From: Clonostachys chloroleuca
Lineage: Eukaryota; Ascomycota; Sordariomycetes; Hypocreales; Bionectriaceae
NCBI GenBank assembly: GCA_037952775.1
Contig: JBANAY010000003.1
Location: forward strand, 25,668,001 to 25,732,000
Direction: 5' to 3'
Length of the DNA: 64,000 bases
Part shown: positions 54,555-64,000 of the stretch, in pieces
Layout: each line of letters starts with the position of its first letter
Numbering within the stretch: the stretch's first letter is position 1
Position numbers and translations under genes: made by a program
Notes under the pieces: model-generated
What the model was told of the DNA's origin: nothing
What the model saw: only the letters and a program-made list of their open reading frames with translations
Database searches by the model: none

Positions 54555-57175
54555 ATGGCACCCCGCCAGGTGATCCCGATCGACAAGAATTGGGAATTCA
54601 AACAAGCCGATAAAGAGGATGCCAAGTATCTTTCTGTCGGCCAGTTCCCGACCAATGTCCATCTTGACCTGCTGCACCACAAGCTGATCCCCGATCCATT
54701 CATTGGCAAAAACGAGAACCAAGTCCAATGGGTCGGAGAGGCGCAATGGGTCTACAGGACTACCTTCTCCAGCCCCAAGGTCAGCGGTGGCGCGAAAGCG
54801 GTCCTGGCCTTTGACGGCCTGGACACGTTTGCGACTGTGGTCCTGAATGGGGAGAAGATACTCGAAACGGACAACATGTTCATCCCTGAGAGAGTCGATG
54901 TTACCAAGATACTCAAAGCCCAGGGAGAGAATGAGCTGGTTATCAATTTTGACAGCGCCTACTTTAGGGGCTGCAAGCTGGTGGAGAAGTATCCAGACCA
55001 CAAATGGGGTTGCTGGAACGGCGACGTCTCGCGGTTGGCGGTTAGAAAGTCACAATTCCACTGGGTGAGTTTCCTACCGGGATCCTTGTTTCACGACGGA
55101 AAGCTTACCGATATATTTAGGGTTGGGATTGGGGACCTACTCTACTCACTTGCGGGCCTTGGAGGCCAGTCAACTTGGAGATTTACGAATCCCGCATCGT
55201 TGACCTCTATGCCAATGTCAATGTCAAGGACTCGCTCAAGTCAGCCAGTGTCACTGTCCATGCGCCAGCAGAAGGGCCCGCGAAACGAGTCCGGTTTGAC
55301 ATCTCCCTCCGAGACAAGCATGTTACGTCCGAGGTCGTGGAGATTCAGGGCGATGGCCCGGTCAATGCTACATTTGAAGTCCAGAACCCTGAGCTGTGGT
55401 ACCCAATTCGCTACGGAGCACAACCTCTCTATGATTTCAAGGCCACTCTTCTCGATGGTGATAGCGAGGTGGACACAGTCACCAAGAGAATCGGTCTGCG
55501 AAAGGTCGCCCTTGTTCAGAAACCCCTCCAAGACCAAGAGGGGACGAGTTTCTTCTTTGAAATTAACAACATCCCCGTCTTCTGCGGTGGCAGCAACTGG
55601 ATCCCGGGGGACAACTTCATTCCCCGGATTTCAAAACAGAAATACCGCGATTGGGTCAAGCTTGTAGCTGACGGAAACCAGTTCATGATGCGCGTCTGGG
55701 GCGGAGGAATATATGAGGAGCAAGCCTTGTATGATGCCTGTGACGAGATGGGAATTCTTGTCTGGCAGGACTTCATGTTCGGGTGCGGGAACTACCCTGC
55801 ATGGCCCGAGATACGCCAGTCCATCAAGAGAGAAGCAGAAGAAAACGTTCGCTTGCTGCGGCATCACCCTTCGATCGTCATCTGGGCGGGTAACAATGAG
55901 GACTACCAGTACCAGGAGAGCGAGAAGCTCACGTACGATCCTGACAATCATGATCCCGATAGCTGGCTTAAAACGGATTTCCCAGCTCGTTATATCTATG
56001 AGAAGATCCTTGCCGACGTCTGTCAGGAACTCATCCCAGACACGTACTACCATTTCGGCAGCCCCTGGGGTGGTAAGTCTTCAGGCGATCCCAAGGTCGG
56101 CGACATCCACCAGTGGAACGTCTGGCACGGATCCCAGGAAAAGTACCAGGATTTCGATAAGCTGGTCGGCCGTTTCGTCTCCGAGTTCGGCATGGAGGCC
56201 TTCCCGTCCGTCAAAACCATCGACGGATACCTCCCCCTGGGCAAAGACGATCCGGACCGATATCCCCAATCCTCCACCGTGGATTTCCACAACAAGGCTG
56301 CCGGCCATGAACGCCGGATCGCGCTCTACCTCGTTGAGAACTTCCGCTACGCCCCGGATCCGCTGGAGCACTTCGTCTACTGTACCCAGCTAATGCAGGC
56401 CGAGTGCCTGGCGTCTGCCTACCGGCTGTGGAAGCGGCAGTGGAAGGGTCCCGGGCGGGAGTACTGCAGCGGAGCCCTTGTGTGGCAGATAAACGACTGC
56501 TGGCCCGTCACTTCCTGGTCGATCTGCGACTACCATCTACGGCCAAAGCATGCCTATTACACCGTGAAGAGAGAGATGGCCCCGATATCCATTGGGATGA
56601 CGCGGCGCGAGTTCCAGCACCCCAAGGACAAGTACACGCGCGTCGACATTGATACGGAGATCCGGGTCGAGGTTTGGGGGTCCAATCTGAAGCTGGAGGC
56701 CCTGAAAGTGGACTGCGTCATCAAGGCCTGGGACGTCGAGACCGGGGAGGAGACCTACTCCCAGACGGTGGCGGCGGGCATCACGCTTCCAGCAAACAGG
56801 TCCACTGAGATCTTTTCCATGGACGTGCCGGTGGCGACCAAAAACAAAGGTCTCGAGTCTCGGACTGTCGTGGCGGCATACCTCTATCAAGACGGTCAGC
56901 AAATTGCTCGGTACGTCAACTGGCCGGAGCCCCTCAAGTATGTTCATCTACAGAAACCCAAGTCTCTTCATGTGGAAGTGGCCGCGGATGGGAAGACGGT
57001 GTCTGTTGGCGCAGAGGTTCCAGTCAAGGGGGTTTCACTGGAGTCAGAAGACGATGATGTAAAATTTCACGACAATTTGATTGATATTGTACCGGGGGAG
57101 ATTGTCACTATTGGTTTCACGGGAGGCACTAAGAGCACAGTCATCACGACTCAATATTTAGGCATGCTCAATTGA
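54555..57175 (+). CDS. mndB: Beta-mannosidase B, GH2 (intracellular)
   Basis: Exons 54555-55064 and 55121-57175 (56-nt intron) give 854 residues, matching mndB-type enzymes (~845) rather than secreted mndA (~925). It removes terminal beta-1,4-mannose from manno-oligosaccharides and N-glycan cores. There is no signal peptide (MAPRQVIPIDKNWEFKQADK), so it is probably cytosolic. Motifs in order: WVGEAQWVYRTTFSSPKV in the jelly-roll domain, WGWDWGPTLLTCGPWRPVNL (joined by the splice), GGSNWIPGDNFIPRISK, the acid/base Glu in IVIWAGNNEDYQYQ, and the nucleophile Glu in GRFVSEFGMEAFPS. C-terminal beta-sandwich domains follow. I use ATG 54555; the frame is open upstream but without an ATG. Confidence 0.95.
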
Positions 57176-57351
57176 ATAGCAATTGACTTGAAAGTTGAGA
57201 TATGAAATAGTTCTCGATCCGAGTCCATGAAAAGAAAATAAAAGAAAAAGCAATCTGTCCCGAACGTCTTTTTGACCTCCAACAAGCATCTCGCCCCAGT
57301 ATACAGCATCCATTGACCAAAATTGCCCGACCAGGAGCATAGATCACAGTT
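57176..57351. other. Short convergent 3' spacer
   Basis: 176 bp between the stop of mndB and the stop of the CorA-like gene on the other strand; both 3' UTRs must overlap or be very short. Confidence 0.6.
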
Positions 57352-59701
57352 TCAAACGGCCACACCAAAAGCTTCTAGATTCCCAGTTCCCCGGCGCTTT
57401 GGCATTCTCAAGTCCCTCAGGTCAAGCTTCCCAACACTCGGGCGCCACATCCAATGAAATCTCTTCAGCCCTCCCCTCCGAACAACCCAGATCATAAAGA
57501 ATGATACAATGTAGGTGCACATAGACACACCGAGCAAGATGACACTAAATCTGCCCAGATATGTATTGTCCCTAGCATCAAAGAGGCTGATACTGTTGCT
57601 GTACAAGGACTAAAAGGGGAGACTCTCAAGTCAGTGGTCGCAGAGTTAGAAATGCCAGGAGGCAAGGGCAAATTACCGCGATGAAGTTGAGCGGGAGGAA
57701 GACGATGGTCATGACGGTGAAGACGAAGATGTACTCATTGATCTGGGTCCCGCGGGTTGCTTCTCCCAGAGACGTGGCGTGGAAAAGCTGCTCAGGGTGG
57801 GTAGTCAGCCCCCGGGGGAAAGTCAAAATGGTTCTGTGTAGATTCTAATCCTTTTTCTGAGAGCCAGAGGCTCTAGGGGCTTCACGGCGGGTAGAAAGGT
57901 GAGAGATGAGTTGGCTAATACATACACCGTCTCGCAGACTCTTAATCTCCTCGGTCTTTCTGTCGATCCTGGAGATGATCTTCTTTGAGTGATCTTCCAG
58001 GTTCTTCTCGACGTCGTCCCAGAGATGGCGCAAATTGAAGAGGAAAGGATTGTTAGTATCTGGTTCCATAATGTCGGCTCGCGCGCTGTGAAGCTCGCGA
58101 GCAGCGGTACCCACCCAAAGCGCTGCAATTCGAAGAAGCTGTAGAATCTGAAAGTGAGTTTCAGTTTGCAGCAAAGACTCGTCGAGAACCGAGTTAACGG
58201 CCGGGTCGGTGGTAGAGCCTCGAATGAGGAGGTTCTGAGGCTGTAGTGGTTGCGTTAGTAACCAAGCTGTGGCTGACTGGCTCTTACGCTCACTCACCTC
58301 GACTTTGAAACAGGCATCAATGCCATCAAGAAAGCTAATCCAGAATGAGGACCATAGAGGAATTATAGAGGCATAGATCATCAAAAATGCAGCCACCGGA
58401 ACATGCTCTTCATCAAACTGCGCAAGCCCAGAATACCTACTTGTACGGATCGTGGAGAGCAACCTTCCCAGGTCATCTGAGTCTTCGCTGCCAGGCGAAA
58501 CCACGCACATGGCGTTGTACCTTTCTAGGCTCGGCTTGAGATCCTTCGTGTCCGGTTCCATTGACCTGTTGCAAAGGGCTGTCACAGCGATCGAAATGCG
58601 ACGCTCGCCAATGAAGATGTTTTTATCCTTCACAAGGGCTCCGTACTGTCTGTTAAGCGATAGCCCTTCGACCTTACGGTCAGGGGGTACTCCTAGGAGT
58701 TCTTTAACGTCAGGCCTCGGTGCCAGCGAAAGACACTGCATGTGGTGCATGATGCCAGCGAATACATGACAGGGGCAACCATCTTGCTCCACGGGATCAT
58801 GACTCCACGCCACTGGCCATCCCCAAGCACGGCTATCATGGCGAAAGTCTAGCTTTCGACACAATGGGAAAATAAAATCAGTAACCCAGCGAGAGGGCTT
58901 TAGGCCCATGTCACTGTAGTCTGACTCGGAAAGAAGTCCTTCGAGTAGATGAGTACCGATATGCGCCATGTCCCGAGTGGACAAGACGTCTGCATAGTTC
59001 TTCACTTGCATAAAACTAGGAATAGTCAGAAAGATAATCAAAATAACTTGATATGGAATTACTCACCAGATTGACCCGGTAAACCCGTCGGGGGATGTCT
59101 TCAGTTGGTTCCTGGTTTCAATCTCGCCCACCGAGTACATAAAGGGGCAGTCAGTTTTTGCCGTAATGTCGATAGGCTCGATAGGAGCCGTGCTATGACG
59201 CGACCACTCCAGATGAGTGATCTTGGGTGCGAAATGATAGTCTTGGAGTGTGTCGGCGTGTTTCACCGATTGGGGCCAAGCGGATGGGAGAACTTGCAGC
59301 ATAGCTTCAAGGTTCTTCGAGTCTTGGATACCAGCATCAGACAGCTCAATGAACTCCTCTTCAGAGAATTTTGGATAGGGCCAGAAAGGCCCTCTGCACA
59401 CACCGAGATCAAGAGTCCCACGGTCTATAGCCTGGATAAAGACGGGCTCGTTGTTAGTAGGTACATTCTTCGCATGTGTGCTAATTGTTTCGTTCAGCCA
59501 AGCCCCTAAACGTTGTAGAATCCGATTTTGGCTCTCTTCCAAGTTGATTGGGGTACATGACGGGCCTCGACAAAGTGGGTTCGGCGCCGTGCGGTCGGAA
59601 CTGCCTCCAGCTCCTTGGCCGTGAGGTGGCTGGCCAGAACCAGGCAATATCTGCATATCCGCTGGATCGCCAGCTCTGAGATTGATATTCTGGGGATCCA
59701 T
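57352..59701 (-). CDS. Fungal CorA-like membrane protein
   Basis: Exons 59067-59701, 58298-59015, 57926-58240, 57677-57787 and 57352-57609 give 678 residues. The N-terminal ~480 residues are soluble, with WPYPKFSEEEF, GWPVAWSHDPVEQDGCPCHV and YASIIPLWSSFWISFLDG. Then comes a coiled coil (DDVEKNLEDHSKKIISRIDR), the ATSLGEATRGTQINEYIF segment, and two membrane helices (FVFTVMTIVFLPLNFIA; FSVILLGVSMCTYIVSFFMI). Helix-loop-helix order at the C-terminus and the preceding long helix match fungal 'CorA-like' transporter domains, but the GMN signature of true CorA Mg channels is absent between the helices, so metal transport is doubtful. The 57-nt gap 58241-58297 is a multiple of three without stops, but has perfect donor, branch and acceptor sequences. 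Confidence 0.8.
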
Positions 59702-61283
59702 GGTTGTTGCGATTGAGGTTGATCGCCAGAGAGTTGTAGTCAGTAGTGGAAAGCTGTAGACTCAGGAATGCAAACAAGTAGTGAGAGATCGAGTTGTTGA
59801 TGACCAAAATGGAACAGATCTCTCAAGCTGCAGACATAGGGCTCTTATATAGTTTTTCCATTGATGTCACTTCACTGATTCGCATCCATCCAGCCAGTCC
59901 AATTGCTTTAAAATCTGCCATTTCGCCTAATCCGCAGACGTAGGACGAAGTCGTGAGGAGTTCGTGGAGACACAACAGGGTGCCTCAGACAACGTTCAAG
60001 GACGATCACTCAATGCATGAATGTCTGACAAAGTGGCTCAGCAATGGCAGTGGTTCTCGGTGGTTTCACTGCATTTGTTGATCTTCCACTTACGGAGGAA
60101 CACGAGTGCAGAATAGACCGAAACTCAGTTCAGGCCGGCCTGACAGTGTCACTATGGTGCGAAGCCAGACTATATGGAATCCGCGGATTATTACTGTGAT
60201 TCGAACACCTGTGCTCATGTTGTTGAACAAGCAAACCCATATATGCTGCTCCGTTAGACAACATAGTCGAAACGGCAACGGGTATTTTCAAACCGTTCCC
60301 CAACGGTTGACCATTCACAACAGAACAAAGGCTAATTGCGAAATACTCAACGCGTGTTAAGAATGGAAGATAGGCGCCTGATTCAATAGTGTTTTTTTTT
60401 CTTCTTTTGTATCTTATGGCAAACTGGGGATTGAATGAAGGAAGTTCGTCCTAGAAGTTGGGAAACAACCTGGCAGTGTGTTTGTGATTAGTCAGCACAC
60501 CAGCAGTATTAATTGAATCGCGGTGGTGGACAAATTTTTCCCAGCAACAATGCACCTGGATCTCCAGATACAAAATGGTCTGGAGCATTAGGCGATGCCC
60601 TTCAAAAATTGGCACTCGGCAACCAGGAACAAGAAGGTAAGAAATGAATGTATCTATCAATTATTCTCCGTAGTCCGCCGCAGCGCCACTGACCAGCCAC
60701 TCGACCTTCGGGACCTCCACGAGTCTTCTTCACGAAGATCTTCCTTGACGCGGCACGTTTTGTGCCGCTCTGTGGAAGTCGGCTGGTCTGGAGACTACTC
60801 CGCGCAGTCTCTCCTTGCTCAGCTCTGCTGGACATGGAGGGATTGTTGCTGCAAGACAAACCAGGACCATCATAGTCCATGCCCGTCTCCATATCTGGAA
60901 TCCCACACGGGCGAGGCTCCAAGTGTTCAACATGCTTTCGTCTAGGCACATCATAATGTATACAGATTTGTTCACGAACCCCCTTGTCCTCGGCTAAGCG
61001 CTGTGTGCGGCTGCGTGCAACCAGAAACGGGGAGCTGCCCACATGCGAAGGCGAAGCGAGCGACTGCATGTGGCCGGCACACAGTCTTACTGCAGCAGAC
61101 GTCATACCATCCATTATCTCATGCTATAGAGGCAGCCGGGTACTACTAATGTCCATATGCACGATAAACCTGCTACACACCCACCACCATCTTCAGCCTG
61201 GATGCCTCGCTCCTTTTGCATGCAACCACAACAGAGTTATCATCTTCGTTTCATGTTAAACCATAACCCTCGCTCAGTCGTGA
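59702..61283. other. Divergent spacer between the CorA-like and malic enzyme genes
   Basis: 1.6 kb with no supported gene. It holds both promoters, and short overlapping open frames only. Confidence 0.55.
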
Positions 61284-63347
61284 ATGTCCATCGTGATGAC
61301 GCCCAGCAAGCCCAAATTCGCCCACCTGCCCCTCAGCACCAGCGGGCCCATTGATTGCGCCCTCACTGGAACCTCTCTCCTGAACACCCCGTACCTCAAT
61401 AAAGGCTCTGCTTTTCCCCCAGATGAGCGCCGCGTATTCAACCTCTCCGGGCTCCTGCCACGGGGCGTGCAGAGCCTGGAGCAGCAGGTGAAGCGGGCAT
61501 ACGAGCAATACTCGATAAGGCCGAATCCCCTCGCAAAGAATACGTTTCTTACGTCTCTCAAGGACCAGAACGAGGTTCTGTACTACAAGGTATGGGCCAA
61601 CCAAACGTCCTGGGCATGAAACGCTAGAGGCTTATTTTTGGGGGGTGTCAAGCTCATCGAAACCCATGTGGAGGAAATGTTCAGCATTATCTATACGCCT
61701 ACCGAGGGGGATGCCATTCAAAACTACTCGAGTCTCTTCAGGCGGCCGCAGGGCTGTTATCTGAGCATCAATGATCCTGACAGAGTGCTTCCAGATCTGG
61801 CACAATGGGGCAGGCCGGAAGATATCGATTACATCGTCGTGACGGGTAAGCCCCACACTCTTCAGATAGTATCATTGAGGAGCATCGTGTTAACCACCCC
61901 ATGTGAAGATGGCGAGGAGATTCTAGGCATCGGAGACCAGGGTGTGGGCGGCATACTGATTTCCATTGCCAAGCTTGTGCTCACCACCCTCTGCGCTGGC
62001 ATCCACCCCAGCCGCTGCCTACCGGTCGTACTCGACTGTGGAACGGACAACGAGGAGCTCCGCAAGGATGAACTCTACCTCGGGCTGCGGCAGAGTCGTG
62101 TCAGGGGCAAGCAGTACGATGAGTTCGTCGATACATTTGTCAACTCAGTCCGCAAGCTTTACCCCCGAGCCTATCTACACTTTGAAGACTTTGGGCTCCG
62201 CAATGGTGAGATATATTCCTCCTCTTCATGCTGTGTCACGGCTTCTTATGGCTAACGGCAGTGCAGCGAGGCGCCTTTTGGAGTTGTACCGGCCCAATAT
62301 CCCGTGCTTCAATGATGATGTACAAGGAACTGGCTGTGTCACTCTGGCAGCCATCCTAGCAGGTTTGCACGTCAGCAAGCAGAAACTCGGCGATCTTCGT
62401 TTGGTCGTCTTTGGTGCTGGCAGCGCGGGGGTCGGGATCGCGGACCAGATCCGCGATGCGATTGCGGCCGAGTGTGATATCTCCCACGAAGAGGCCTCGA
62501 AGCAGATTTGGTACGAATCCAAGGGAACTGTCCAACGCAAACTCTTTGGGCTAACGAAGATTTACGCAGGTTGATCGACAAGCCAGGCCTCCTCACGACC
62601 GAGACGGAGCTCTCCGACGCGCAGAGAGGCTTCGCCAAGGACGCTTCCTCCTGGAACGACCAGGGCAGAGACCTCCTCTCCGTCGTGAAAGCCGTCCGGC
62701 CCAACGTGCTCATCGGGACATCGACCGTCCCCGGCGCGTTCACGGAAGAGATTGTGAAGGCCATGCACGAGCACGCGCCCCGGCCAATCATCCTGCCCCT
62801 CTCCAACCCAACCCGCCTGCACGAGGCCACGCCCGCCGACCTGCTGAAGTGGACGGATGGCAAAGCCCTCGTGGCCACCGGCTCGCCGTTCGATCCTGTC
62901 TCAGGCCCGTGGGGTGCAAACGGCGATGTCTCAATCGACATTGCCGAGTGTAACAACTCTGTCGTGTTTCCCGGGATCGGCCTGGGCTGTGTGCTGTCCC
63001 GCGCGAGGCTCCTCACCGATCGGATGCTCGTGGCCGCGGTCGAGTCTGTGTCGTCGATGAGCCCCGCGCTGAAGGACCCAACCGCTCCCCTTCTCCCGGG
63101 GGTGCTGTCTGTCAAGGAGATCAGCGTCCGCGTGGCGAGGAGTGTGATCAAGGAGGCTGTGGACGATGACCTGGCGACGGAGAGGGACATCCCAGAGTCC
63201 GACGAGGACCTGGATGAGTGGATCCGGGAGCAGATGTGGGAGCCCAGATACCGGCCATTACGACATGTTCAGATGGAAGGTGCCACACGATCAGCGCGAG
63301 GAGAACTTATGAAGGCTGGCTCGGTTCGTAGGACGGGTACATTCTAG
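61284..63347 (+). CDS. NAD(P)-dependent malic enzyme
   Basis: Exons 61284-61589, 61653-61845, 61909-62205, 62267-62510 and 62570-63347 give 605 residues. It oxidatively decarboxylates malate to pyruvate and CO2 with NAD(P)+. Motifs: LLNTPYLNKGSAFPPDER, VEEMFSIIYTPTEGDAIQNY, GILGIGDQGVGG-type EILGIGDQGVGGILISIAKL, the metal-binding YLHFEDFG and CFNDDVQGTGCVTLAAILAG, and the nucleotide-binding VVFGAGSAGVGIADQIRDA. LPLSNPTRLHEATPADLLKW and ALVATGSPFDPV complete the active site. All five exons join in phase; the last intron has a perfect CTAAC branch. No clear presequence is visible (MSIVMTPSKPKFAHLPLS), so compartment and cofactor preference remain open. The C-terminus extends ~40 residues beyond the family core. 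Confidence 0.93.
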
Positions 63348-63536
63348 AGACTTGTTTGTTTGGGATCATCCAGGAGGCAAGCTTGCACGTAACATCGCCT
63401 AGACAGCGGTAGGTAGATAGGTATATAAACGATTAGAGCAAACAAAGAGCAGCCCTGCCAAAAACTCCAGTAGACCGTGAGAAAACCAAGAAAGGTGGGG
63501 GGATCAATAACCAAAGACACACAAAGCGAGATATTC
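63348..63536. other. Short convergent 3' spacer
   Basis: 189 bp between the malic enzyme stop and the stop of the partial gene on the minus strand; contains TAGGTAGATAGGTATATAAA. Confidence 0.55.
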
Positions 63537-64000
63537 TTAGAGCACACCAGCCCTAGCTGCCTCTCCGCCACCCTCTTGGATCACTTCCTCAGCCCTCTTC
63601 TTGCCCTTTCCGATGCCTCCCTCACCAAGTCCCATTCTTCGTGCGACATATCTCTGAGCAACAACACCAACAGATAGGCTCAGGATGTCCTCAACCCAAG
63701 CAGCAACCCATTCACGAGGATCTTCACCGCCACTTTCAATAATCTCCTTAATATCCTCAGGAATACTCTCGTAGATTGTCTTCTCGTCATCCTCGTCCCC
63801 AACGGCTTCCAGCCAATCAAGCCACTGAGATGGGATATTCTGACTGACAGTAGAGAACTGGATCTCGTGGACCGGATCGAGGATGTAGACAGCAAAGCAG
63901 ATGAGCTCCTCTGTATCACCCTGATCCTTAACGGCAGAATCTTCCTTTGCTTTCTCTTCCGAGGCTGTGCCAGCAAACAGGGTCTTGTCCGTCTCGATGG
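63537..64000 (-). CDS. Acidic protein of unknown function, C-terminal part (partial)
   Basis: An open minus-strand frame runs from the window edge to a TAA at 63537-63539, about 154 codons with no stop. The start is outside the window. The translation is protein-like and acidic: ELICFAVYILDPVHEIQFST, SQWLDWLEAVGDEDDEK, YESIPEDIKEIIESGGEDPR, EWVAAWVEDILSLSVGVVAQ, and a Gly/Lys-rich end (GLGEGGIGKGKKRAEEVIQE). No signal peptide or membrane segment is seen in this part. I do not recognise the family. It is more credible than the Arg/Ser-rich frame that overlaps it at 63680-63976. Confidence 0.65.
   Translation of the reverse strand, partial: IETDKTLFAGTASEEKAKEDSAVKDQGDTEELICFAVYILDPVHEIQFSTVSQNIPSQWLDWLEAVGDEDDEKTIYESIPEDIKEIIESGGEDPREWVAAWVEDILSLSVGVVAQRYVARRMGLGEGGIGKGKKRAEEVIQEGGGEAARAGVL

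Noticed and set aside
55713..56393. 226-codon plus-strand frame inside the beta-mannosidase gene
   Set aside because: Arg/Ser/Thr-rich alternative frame of a gene whose true frame carries both catalytic Glu motifs.
63680..63976. 98-codon minus-strand frame at the right end
   Set aside because: It overlaps a longer, acidic, protein-like frame that is open to the window edge; the Arg/Ser/Leu bias marks it as a shadow.
1..64000. tRNA, rRNA and CRISPR features
   Set aside because: I scanned by eye for T-loop GGTTCGAATCC-like sequences and regular spaced repeats and saw none that fit; a tRNA search program would be needed to exclude them fully.

Overview
This window looks like nuclear DNA of a filamentous ascomycete (Pezizomycotina; most likely Eurotiales, i.e. 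an Aspergillus/Penicillium-like fungus). Genes on both strands are broken by short introns (about 50-220 nt) with GTRNGT donors, CTAAC/CTGAC branch sites and NAG acceptors. There are fungus-specific families (Pex20, Zn2Cys6 regulator, fungal CorA-like protein, mndB-type beta-mannosidase) and long gene-poor spacers. I see no operon, no CRISPR array, no rRNA or tRNA gene, and no complete secondary-metabolite cluster. The species call is inference from gene content.

Layout. 0-13 kb: 3' end of a GPATCH1-like splicing factor (+), a Whi2-like regulator (+), a secreted, probably GPI-anchored AA12-type sugar dehydrogenase (+), SEC13 (-), PEX20 (+), and a single-pass membrane protein (-). Between PEX20 and the membrane protein lies a ~200 bp inverted-repeat element. 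13-23 kb: mostly gene-poor, with a Ser-rich orphan protein (+) and a BCS1-like AAA ATPase with a long Lys/Glu tail (+). 23-31 kb: HMG-CoA synthase (+) facing a DHCR24-like sterol reductase (-), a 41-nt poly(A) tract, a divergent ITPase/HAM1 paralogue (-) and an HSL-type alpha/beta hydrolase (-). 32-41 kb: PEX14 (-) and NDC80 (+) share a divergent promoter; next is a 1,011-residue protein with two cyclic-nucleotide-binding domains, an F-box and leucine-rich repeats (+). 42-50 kb: a mitochondrial Bax-inhibitor-1/GHITM protein (+), MsrA (-), and an eight-exon Zn2Cys6 factor (-). 51-64 kb: an HSD10-like dehydrogenase (-), a Rab4-like GTPase (+), cytosolic beta-mannosidase (+), a CorA-like membrane protein (-), malic enzyme (+), and the 3' part of an unrecognised acidic protein (-).

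Themes. Two peroxisomal import components (Pex20, the PTS2 co-receptor, and Pex14, the docking factor) and two sterol-pathway enzymes lie in the same 26 kb, but they are interleaved with unrelated genes, so I do not call a functional cluster. The most unusual architecture is the double-CNBD/F-box/LRR protein. The most unusual sequence-level pattern is that four otherwise intact genes each need exactly one extra nucleotide to keep frame. This is most simply explained by small deletions in the assembly, but it matters for anyone using these gene models.
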